Assembly: GCA_030526455.1 (NCBI GenBank)
Contig: JAUNCU010000029.1
Coordinates: 1-13,119 of the forward strand
Source of the DNA: Bacteroidales bacterium
Lineage (GTDB): Bacteria; Bacteroidota; Bacteroidia; Bacteroidales; Muribaculaceae
Direction: 5' to 3'
Length of the DNA stretch: 13,119 nt
The notes beneath the pieces were generated by a model. The model did no database searches and was not told where the DNA came from. It saw only the letters and a list, made by a program, of their open reading frames with translations. Shown one piece after another: positions 7,501-13,119 of this stretch (position 1 is the first letter of the stretch; every line of letters starts with the position of its first letter). Both the position numbers and the translations under genes were made by a program.

Positions 7501-7565
7501 AATCTATAATCGTGGTTATCTAGTGTTTAATTTTATGAGCCGAATGTAGCGGCATAATCAATGTA

Positions 7566-7940
7566 TCATCCTTCCCCGGTGATTTCTTGCCAGCCTTTTG
7601 TGAAGAAGGGCTGGGTGAAGTCGCGTGGGCGGAGGATTTCGCCGTCGTACATCACGATGTCGATGTCGATGGGCACTTGCTTCTTTGCGCGCATCTCTTC
7701 GGTGCGCCCTGCCTCCACCTCGTGGCGCTTGAGCAAGGCGTGGAGTTCGGCTAGCGGCAACTGGCAGTAGCCCTGCACCACGGCATTGAGATAGGTGCTA
7801 TCGCCATGCAGCGCCTGCGTGCTGTAGAGCATGGAGGAACGCATGGGCGCGAGCACGCTGGTGAGCCAACTGAGCGAGCGCATCATCTGCTCACGCCGCT
7901 CCGCCACATTGCTCGCCACACTCAGCACCACCTCTTTCAC
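7566..7940 (-). CDS. HPPK (FolK)-like protein, short and divergent
   Basis: A 124-residue protein resembling 6-hydroxymethyl-7,8-dihydropterin pyrophosphokinase of folate synthesis. Matches include an N-terminal VVLSVASNVAERRE (the GSN region), LYSTQALHGDSTYLNAVV (with the N of LNA), ELHALLKRHEVEAGR and PIDIDIVMYDG, where D92 and D94 stand at the two metal-binding aspartates. The usual WGPR before the DxD is replaced by AKKQVP, and the C-terminal third of standard HPPK (about 30 residues including the conserved PH motif) is missing. It may therefore be a weak enzyme, a paralogue with another role, or a Bacteroidota-specific short form. It starts with GTG, sharing GTGA with the tex stop; no ATG start is available near. 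Confidence 0.7.
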   Translation of the reverse strand: MKEVVLSVASNVAERREQMMRSLSWLTSVLAPMRSSMLYSTQALHGDSTYLNAVVQGYCQLPLAELHALLKRHEVEAGRTEEMRAKKQVPIDIDIVMYDGEILRPRDFTQPFFTKGWQEITGEG

Positions 7941-10069
7941 TGCTTCACTCCTTTCATCGACAGGGAGATGCGCTTGCGGTCGAGATCCACTTCGAGCACA
8001 CGCACACGCACGTGCTGGCCGATGGTCACCACGCGCGAAGGGTCGCTCACGCGGCGGTCGGAGAGATGCGAGATATGCACCAGGCCATTCTCGTGGATGC
8101 CGATGTCCACAAAAGCGCCAAACTTGGTGATATTGGTCACCTTGCCGTTGAGTTCCATATCCTTGCGCAGGTCTTTGATATCGTTGATGGCGTCGTCGAA
8201 TTCAAAGGTTTCGATTTCGCTGCGAGGGTCGCGGCCGGGCTTGTCGAGTTCGGTCATGATGTCGGCAAGTGTGGGAATACCCACCTTCTCGCTCACGTAG
8301 CGCTTGATGTCGATGGTGGCGCGTTTCGCCTTGTCGGCCATGAGTTCGGCCACCGAGCAGCCGCAGTCGTGTGCCATCTGCTTCACGATGGCGTAACTCT
8401 CAGGATGCACCGCCGAGTTGTCGAGCGGGTTGTCGCTCTCGGGCACACGCAGGAAACCTGCCGCCTGAGTGAAGGTTTTCTTGCCCATCTTGGGCACATT
8501 CATGATGTCGGCACGAGAGTGGAATTCGCCATTCTCGGCGCGATAGGTCACAATTTTTTCAGCCAGCGCGGGACCGAGGCCTGCCACATAGGTGAGCAAT
8601 TCCTTGCTGGCGGTGTTGATGTTCACGCCCACACTGTTCACGCAACTTTCCACCGTGAAGGTGAGCGCCTCTTTGAGTTTGTTCTGGTCCACATCGTGCT
8701 GATACTGCCCCACCCCTATGGATTTGGGGTCGATTTTCACCAGTTCAGCGAGTGGGTCGAGCAGTCGGCGGCCAATTGACACGGCGCCGCGCACGGTCAC
8801 GTCCTTGTCGGGGAACTCGTCGCGGGCGATCTTCGATGCCGAATAGATGCTGGCACCGTTCTCGCTCACCACATACACGTCCACCTTGCGCCCATGGCGC
8901 AGGCGCTTGAGGAAGCGCTCGGTTTCACGGCTGGCGGTGCCGTTGCCCAGCGAAATGGCGTCGATGGCATATTTCTCCACCAGCGAGCAGACGGTGTCGG
9001 TGGCGCCGTCGATGTCGTAATGCGGAGCGGTGGGATAAATCACGTCGTGGTGCAGGAGGTTGCCGTTCTCGTCGAGGCACACCACCTTGCAGCCCGTGCG
9101 GAAACCGGGGTCTACGGCCAAGATGCGCTTATGGCCCAGCGGCGGCGCAAAGAGGAGTTGGCGTGCGTTTTGGGCAAACATATCGATGGCTTCATCGTCG
9201 GCCTTCGCCTTCGAGAGCGCAGCAAATTCGGTTTCTATCGAGGGTTTCACCAGGCGCTTGAAACTGTCTTCGGCGGCTTCTTCCACCAGCACCGCCGCTT
9301 CGCCATGGCCACGCACCACGATGCGGCAAATGTTGTCGATGGCGCGGTCGTCGTTGATGGAGATGCCCACTTTCAGGAAACCCTCCTTCTCGCCACGGCG
9401 AATGGCGAGCAACTGGTGCGACGACACGCGGCGCAGCGGCTGGCTGTAGTCGTAGTAGTTCTCGTAGTTGCGGCCTTCTATCTCCTTGCCTTTCACGAAG
9501 TGGGAATTGAGCACGGCATCGTGGCGGAAGGCACGGCGCACACTGTTGCGCACGGCCTCGCTCTCCGAAATCCACTCGGCAATGATGTCTTTGGCGCCGG
9601 CGATGGCGGCCTCCACATCGGGCACGGCATCGCTGAGGAATTGCTCGGCACGGCGCTCGATGCCGTCGGAGCGCTGCGCCATGATGATCTTGGCCAGCGG
9701 CTCGAGTCCCTTTTCGCGGGCCACCTCGGCGCGGGTGCGTCGCTTGGGCTTGTAGGGCAGGTAGATGTCTTCGAGGGTGTTGGCGTCCCAGCAGCCGAGA
9801 ATGCGTGCCGAGAGTTCTTCGGTGAGTTTATCCTGGGCCTCAATGCTCTTGATGATGGTGGCTTTGCGCTTTTCCAGTTCGTGATAGTAATTGAGTCGCG
9901 CTTCCACCGATTGCACGGCTATTTCGTCGAGGCCGCCAGTCACCTCCTTGCGGTAGCGACTGATGAACGGGATGCTGTTGTCGTCCTTCAGCAGCCCCAC
10001 GGTGCCCGCCACCTGGTGCAGCGGTATGTTGAGTTCTTGCGAAATGAGTTCTGAGATTTTGTCGGCCAT
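7937..10069 (-). CDS. tex: Tex, RNA-binding transcription accessory protein
   Basis: A 710-residue protein of normal length for Tex. The N-terminal helical region (1-310) starts MADKISELISQELNIPLHQV and includes DIYLPYKPKRRTRAEVAREK. The YqgF/RuvX-like domain spans about 313-440 (HKRILAVDPGFRTGCKVVCL). The IGVGQYQHDV segment lies near 451-460. The helix-hairpin-helix region spans about 483-541 (NINTASKELLTYVAGLGPAL), and the S1 RNA-binding domain about 641-708 (GKVTNITKFGAFVDIGIHENG to KRISLSMK). Tex and eukaryotic Spt6 share this core; Tex is a cytosolic nucleic-acid-binding factor thought to act with RNA polymerase. It follows the metallophosphoesterase gene after 25 nt and overlaps the FolK-like gene. 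Confidence 0.96.
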   Translation of the reverse strand: MADKISELISQELNIPLHQVAGTVGLLKDDNSIPFISRYRKEVTGGLDEIAVQSVEARLNYYHELEKRKATIIKSIEAQDKLTEELSARILGCWDANTLEDIYLPYKPKRRTRAEVAREKGLEPLAKIIMAQRSDGIERRAEQFLSDAVPDVEAAIAGAKDIIAEWISESEAVRNSVRRAFRHDAVLNSHFVKGKEIEGRNYENYYDYSQPLRRVSSHQLLAIRRGEKEGFLKVGISINDDRAIDNICRIVVRGHGEAAVLVEEAAEDSFKRLVKPSIETEFAALSKAKADDEAIDMFAQNARQLLFAPPLGHKRILAVDPGFRTGCKVVCLDENGNLLHHDVIYPTAPHYDIDGATDTVCSLVEKYAIDAISLGNGTASRETERFLKRLRHGRKVDVYVVSENGASIYSASKIARDEFPDKDVTVRGAVSIGRRLLDPLAELVKIDPKSIGVGQYQHDVDQNKLKEALTFTVESCVNSVGVNINTASKELLTYVAGLGPALAEKIVTYRAENGEFHSRADIMNVPKMGKKTFTQAAGFLRVPESDNPLDNSAVHPESYAIVKQMAHDCGCSVAELMADKAKRATIDIKRYVSEKVGIPTLADIMTELDKPGRDPRSEIETFEFDDAINDIKDLRKDMELNGKVTNITKFGAFVDIGIHENGLVHISHLSDRRVSDPSRVVTIGQHVRVRVLEVDLDRKRISLSMKGVKQ

Positions 10070-10094
10070 AGTTTTTTATTGTGTAAAATTATGG

Positions 10095-11309
10095 TTAATG
10101 CTTCTTTTTGAGGGTGATAACGGTGATTTCTGGCGTTACGCCTATGCGCATAGGCACGCCCACTTCGCCCACGCCGGTGTTCACGTAGAGGTGCTGGTCG
10201 CCTTCGCTGTAGTGCCCAGCCCAGTAGGGTGTGACGAAACTGGCGGGCGAAAACTGCGTGCCGAAGAGGGTGAACTGCATCTGCATGGCATGGGTGTGGC
10301 CCGCGAGGGTGAGGTCGATGTGCACGGGATTGTCTTTTTCGCCTTCCGATTTTGGGTCGATGTAGTATTTCCACACGTTGGGCACGTGCTGCAGCAGTAT
10401 CTTGAAGGTGCCTTCCTGGTAGGATGATGCACATATGTCCTTGAATTTGATGGGCAGTTTCCAGTGTGGCGGCATGAAACTTTGCATGCCCACCACCAGA
10501 ATGCTGTCGGCACCGCGGTGCACGGTGATGCAGGAGTCAACGCAGGGCGTCCATCCCATTATGCGCTGCTGCTGATGCAGGCGGAGCGAGTCGGCCAGCC
10601 ACGCTTGCTCGGAGGGCCAGCGGTAGTAGAACTTCTGATCGTGATTGCCTTGCGCGGCGATGACACCGTCGGCAGCGCGCAGGCGTCGCAGCACGGGCAC
10701 AAAGGCGTCGACCTCACGCGAGTGGCGGTTCACCAGATCGCCGGTGAAGCAAATCATGTGGGGCTGCTGGGCGTTGATGCTGTCCACGTATTGCGACACG
10801 AAGGCGGTGTCGGTGCCGTACGTGCCCAGGTGGGCGTCGCTGAATTGCACGATGCGGTAGCCATCGAAGGCCTCAGGCACTCGCTCGCTCTCGATGGTGA
10901 TGTGATTCACCTGTATCTGGAAGGGTGTCACCAGTGTGGCCCACGCCAGTTTCAGCAGCAGCACGGTCATCACGCCCACCGCGGCAAAGCGGATAAACTG
11001 GCGCCCGCGCTCTTCCATGTTTTTGCGCAAGGAGAGCGAGCCTATGAGCATCGCCACCAGTTTCGAGCCTTGGATGCCGAAGAAGGCGAGCAGCAGATAC
11101 ATGGCCACACGCAAGCCGGCGTCGGAATCCTGGTGGGCGAAAATGAGGGCTGCCCCCAGCACGGCGTAGAGCAGCGCGCTGGCAGCGGCATAACAAGGCT
11201 TTGCCCACCGCGGGCTTGCCGCAGAGCGGCGCAGACGGCGATAGGCAAAAAAGTCGATAGCCAGCAGCACTGCCAAGGCTATCAGCAGTGGTATCCAGTG
11301 CAGTTTCAT
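10095..11309 (-). CDS. Membrane metallophosphoesterase, YaeI/YkuE-like
   Basis: A 404-residue protein. Three or four membrane helices occupy about residues 3-22, 38-58, 66-92 and 108-126. The calcineurin-like phosphoesterase domain follows: D158-A-H160 (VQFSDAHLG), G190-D191-x-x-N194 (CFTGDLVN), G221-N-H-D224, H308 (LLQHVP) and G337-H-T-H340. All expected metal ligands are present, so the enzyme should be active. Related proteins include YaeI, implicated in lipid phosphoester cleavage, and many uncharacterised members; the substrate here is unknown. The gene is 22 nt downstream of the acyltransferase gene, which fits a lipid-related role. Confidence 0.92.
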   Translation of the reverse strand: MKLHWIPLLIALAVLLAIDFFAYRRLRRSAASPRWAKPCYAAASALLYAVLGAALIFAHQDSDAGLRVAMYLLLAFFGIQGSKLVAMLIGSLSLRKNMEERGRQFIRFAAVGVMTVLLLKLAWATLVTPFQIQVNHITIESERVPEAFDGYRIVQFSDAHLGTYGTDTAFVSQYVDSINAQQPHMICFTGDLVNRHSREVDAFVPVLRRLRAADGVIAAQGNHDQKFYYRWPSEQAWLADSLRLHQQQRIMGWTPCVDSCITVHRGADSILVVGMQSFMPPHWKLPIKFKDICASSYQEGTFKILLQHVPNVWKYYIDPKSEGEKDNPVHIDLTLAGHTHAMQMQFTLFGTQFSPASFVTPYWAGHYSEGDQHLYVNTGVGEVGVPMRIGVTPEITVITLKKKH

Positions 11310-11331
11310 CAGTGCTCCAGTGCCTTTGTGC

Positions 11332-12507
11332 TTACTTCAGTGCTTCGAGTTGATTAGTGAGCGGGTTGGAGTACATCTGCAGCATGCACTTGAACATGAA
11401 ATTGCGGTCGAGTTCGTTGTGAGGCACCTGCACCTTGGCGAGTTGGCCGTTGAGATATTCGATGAAGGCTTCACGCTCCTCGGCGGTGTACTTGTCGGCG
11501 AAATCCTGGTTGTCGAACAAGATATCATGAGCAATGTAGTTGGTCTTGAAAATCTTGTAGTTGCTGTGGATTTCGTGGTCGATGATGGCACACACGCGGC
11601 GCAGCAGCAGCAGTTTGTCGAGGTCGGCAGGAATGGAGTCGAGTTTGTCGTTGATGCAAGGCACGAATGAATAGTGCACCTTTCCCTTGTAGCCCATGAT
11701 GCCGGTCTGCATGCTCACGAGGTCGTCGTTCTGGGTCTTCTTGAAGTTGGGGTCCTTGCTCTTGAGCAGGAATTCGGTGGCCTTGAGATAATCGTTGGGG
11801 TCGTATTCGTAACTCAGCGCAATGGGGGCGATGTTGAGTTCCTTGAGGCTCTCGATCATCGACACTTCGCGGTTGCCGTAGGTGAGCATCTTCAGCAGGC
11901 TTTCCTGGGTGCGGTCGTTGCTGTCTTTGCATCGGCCTTCACGCTGCGCGAGCCACACCGATGTGCCCTTTTCCTTGATGGCGAAGTGGATGTAGCGCGA
12001 GAGTTGCACGGCGGCGGCGAGGGTCTGCAAGCGGCCCAGGTTGCGCTTCACGATGAAACTCTTGTTCATGCGCACGAGTTTGGTGATCCACTCAAAAATC
12101 AAGAGATTGTTGCCAATGGCGATTTCCACCGTGTCGTGGCCATACTTGTCGAGCAGGTAACTCAGTTGAGCCGAGTCGAGCACGATGTCGCGGTGATTGG
12201 TGATATGAAGATAGCGAGTGTCCTTGTCGATGTTTTCGATGCCGCTCACGCTGATGCCGTCGCTGGTGCGTGCAAGCACTTCGCCCACCAGCGGAGCCAT
12301 CACCTTCTGCTGAAATTCGTTCTTCGAATTAAGAGAAAGCAAGAGTTGAATCACATCGGCCACCTTGCGGTCGGGCATAATGAATTTGATAACCTGCTGG
12401 AACATGGGTTTTTCCACCAGCATCATCATCTCGTTATGAAAATCCTTGTCAGAAATCGGACAAATATCTGCAAATTCTGCAGGCACAATTACGTTTTCTT
12501 TTTCCAT
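11332..12507 (-). CDS. PlsC-like glycerolipid acyltransferase
   Basis: A 391-residue protein when read from the ATG at 12507. An in-frame TTG at 12540 is rejected because it lies inside the -7 box of the promoter, upstream of the expected transcript start. The protein resembles Bacteroidota members of the 1-acylglycerol-3-phosphate acyltransferase superfamily: motif I is N104-H105-R-D-I-V-L-D111 (HITNHRDIVLDSAQ), a SFIVKR segment follows at about 150-155, then the QREGRCKDSND segment at about 188-198 (in place of FPEG) and IAPIALSYEYDP at about 228-239 (motif IV). Such enzymes transfer acyl groups to lysophosphatidate or related lipids at the inner membrane. No membrane helix is evident. The substrate is not determined. 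This is the first gene of the run that continues through tex. Confidence 0.85.
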   Translation of the reverse strand: MEKENVIVPAEFADICPISDKDFHNEMMMLVEKPMFQQVIKFIMPDRKVADVIQLLLSLNSKNEFQQKVMAPLVGEVLARTSDGISVSGIENIDKDTRYLHITNHRDIVLDSAQLSYLLDKYGHDTVEIAIGNNLLIFEWITKLVRMNKSFIVKRNLGRLQTLAAAVQLSRYIHFAIKEKGTSVWLAQREGRCKDSNDRTQESLLKMLTYGNREVSMIESLKELNIAPIALSYEYDPNDYLKATEFLLKSKDPNFKKTQNDDLVSMQTGIMGYKGKVHYSFVPCINDKLDSIPADLDKLLLLRRVCAIIDHEIHSNYKIFKTNYIAHDILFDNQDFADKYTAEEREAFIEYLNGQLAKVQVPHNELDRNFMFKCMLQMYSNPLTNQLEALK

Positions 12508-12531
12508 AATACTAATTTCCAAGTAATGAAT

Positions 12532-12569
12532 AGTTTTCAAAGATAGACATTATCCACTAAACCACCAAA
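12532..12569 (-). promoter_or_regulatory. Promoter of the acyltransferase-phosphoesterase-tex run
   Basis: Read on the - strand, TTTG (12569-12566) is followed after 20 nt by TATCTTTG (12545-12538). This is an exact match to the Bacteroidota consensus TTTG, 19-21 nt, TAnnTTTG. The transcript would start near 12532, giving a leader of about 25 nt before the ATG at 12507. This position also decides the start codon of the acyltransferase gene. Confidence 0.8.
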
Positions 12570-12810
12570 CCCATAACATAATTTAATACTCCCCCGAAAA
12601 AACAAACATATTTTATCATTAAGGGAATACAAAAAAGCAAAACACAGCATGGCGGGAGGTGCGCCCCGTTAGGGAGAAAATAGGTTCAGATTAAGCCGGT
12701 TCGCTTTCATTCTTCCACCAATTTGGCCAAAGCAGAAGCAACATCATTTTTGCGTTTATTTTTGCCGATCAAAAAAGCGTGGCTCTTGCTGTAAATTCAT
12801 TATAATTTCG
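12570..12810. other. Gene-free leader region, possibly a dispersed repeat
   Basis: Together with the promoters on both sides this makes a 350-nt stretch without a convincing gene. The first 70 nt are very A+T-rich. From about 12648 the composition changes: a G+C-rich patch (GGCGGGAGGTGCGCCCCG), a 10-bp perfect palindrome TTTGGCCAAA at 12722-12731, and T-rich segments follow. Short open frames exist on both strands (for example - strand IYSKSHAFLIGKNKRKNDV and a stop soon after VEE, and + strand NLAKAEATSF to AWLLL) but none has a start and sensible length. The translated strings look familiar to me as recurrent spurious ORFs in Bacteroidales genomes, which would suit a repeated intergenic element. 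I cannot confirm this here. Confidence 0.35.
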
Positions 12811-12824
12811 TATATTTGCCATTT
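12785..12824 (+). promoter_or_regulatory. Bacteroidota-type promoter of the AAA-ATPase gene
   Basis: TATATTTG at 12811-12818 matches the -7 consensus TAnnTTTG exactly. The best upstream partner is CTTG at 12785-12788, which has one mismatch to TTTG and a spacing of 22 nt, slightly long. Transcription would start near 12824-12826, about 33 nt before the ATG at 12858. Confidence 0.55.
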
Positions 12825-12857
12825 GAGAGCATAAGCCACTATGATTTTTCCGAAGTT

Positions 12858-13119
12858 ATGAGCAAATTCTTATATCCCGTTGACACCGACCAGTTCCAGA
12901 TGATTAGGGAAATGGGCAAGTTGTACGTTGATAAAACCGACCTGGTTTACAGCCTTGTCAACAGATACCAGTATGTGTTTCTGTCAAGGCCTCGCCGATT
13001 CGGAAAGTCGCTGCTGTGCAATACCTTGAAGTCTTATTTTCAAGCACAAAAGGAACTTTTCGAAGGACTCAAGATTATGGAACTGGAGAAAGAATGGAAG
13101 AAATATCCAGTACTCCATT
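12858..13119 (+). CDS. AAA-ATPase_like family protein, N-terminal part
   Basis: An ATG at 12858 opens a frame that runs off the right edge after 87 codons. The sequence shows the N-terminal pattern of the AAA-ATPase_like family (PF09820): a start of MSKFLYPVD, then FQMIREMGKLYVDKTDLVYSL and the P-loop variant FLSRPRRFGKSLLCNTLKSYF, in which RPRRFGKS stands at the Walker A position. Members are usually about 500-600 residues, with a C-terminal PD-(D/E)XK nuclease-like domain, and commonly occur in several copies per Bacteroidota genome. The role is unknown. The piece is less G+C-rich than the genes to its left and has its own promoter, in keeping with a mobile or multi-copy origin. The nuclease half is outside the window. 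Confidence 0.88.
   Translation, partial: MSKFLYPVDTDQFQMIREMGKLYVDKTDLVYSLVNRYQYVFLSRPRRFGKSLLCNTLKSYFQAQKELFEGLKIMELEKEWKKYPVLH

Noticed and set aside
7501..7565. Possible terminator or promoter between the FolK-like and DUF1232-like genes
   Set aside because: The hairpin GCCG/CGGC has only four pairs and no T-run follows, and the -7-like TACATTCG has no TTTG at the right distance.
8012..10054. Two long + strand frames opposite tex (255 and 386 residues)
   Set aside because: Both are shadows of tex: their composition is low in lysine and rich in A, V, G and H, with no recognisable domain, while tex shows all expected motifs on the other strand.
11674..12546. Long + strand frame opposite the acyltransferase (290 residues)
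   Set aside because: It is antisense to a gene with clear motifs and a consensus promoter, and carries no recognisable domain.
12690..12810. Small open frames on both strands in the leader before the AAA-ATPase gene
   Set aside because: They lack start codons or are interrupted by stops in every frame, so they are not reported as genes; the region is described as a possible repeat instead.

Overview
The window looks like a chromosomal segment of a Bacteroidota bacterium, most likely order Bacteroidales (Prevotellaceae- or Muribaculaceae-like). The evidence is the Bat aerotolerance gene order, promoter-like pairs of the Bacteroidota type (TTTG about 20 nt before TAnnTTTG), little Shine-Dalgarno sequence, and several families typical of that phylum: DUF2007-Usp, the NHRDIVLD acyltransferase and AAA-ATPase_like. 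Genus cannot be fixed by eye. Most genes look fairly G+C-rich. The small HTH gene near 3.6 kb, the DUF2442 gene near 7 kb and the right end are visibly more A+T-rich.

Left part (1-3503, + strand): the end of a batC-like gene, then batD and batE sharing an ATGA overlap, then a membrane PAP2 phosphatase 31 nt downstream. BatC/D/E are envelope-anchored TPR and beta-domain proteins encoded with MoxR-type ATPase and VWA-domain Bat proteins, which would lie to the left of the window. Middle part (3504-6770, + strand): a small HTH-like protein with its own promoter and hairpin terminator; a universal stress protein with an N-terminal DUF2007-type domain; and a secreted protein of unknown function with a helical first half and YD-like beta repeats in its second half. 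This part ends at a bidirectional terminator.

Right part (6772-12507, - strand): reading from right to left, a PlsC-like acyltransferase with a very good promoter, a membrane metallophosphoesterase, the RNA-binding factor Tex and a shortened HPPK (FolK)-like protein form a tight run with gaps of 22 nt or less than 30 nt and one GTGA overlap. A small DUF1232-like membrane protein and a DUF2442-HTH protein follow. The right edge (12508-13119) holds a 350-nt gene-free stretch and the start of an AAA-ATPase_like gene on the + strand with its own promoter.

No rRNA, tRNA, CRISPR array or complete insertion sequence was seen. Most of the window is ordinary core genome. The most unusual parts are the leader in front of the AAA-ATPase gene (possibly a dispersed repeat), the DUF2442-HTH gene without a toxin partner, the self-contained small HTH gene, the degenerate FolK-like protein and the YD-like secreted protein.
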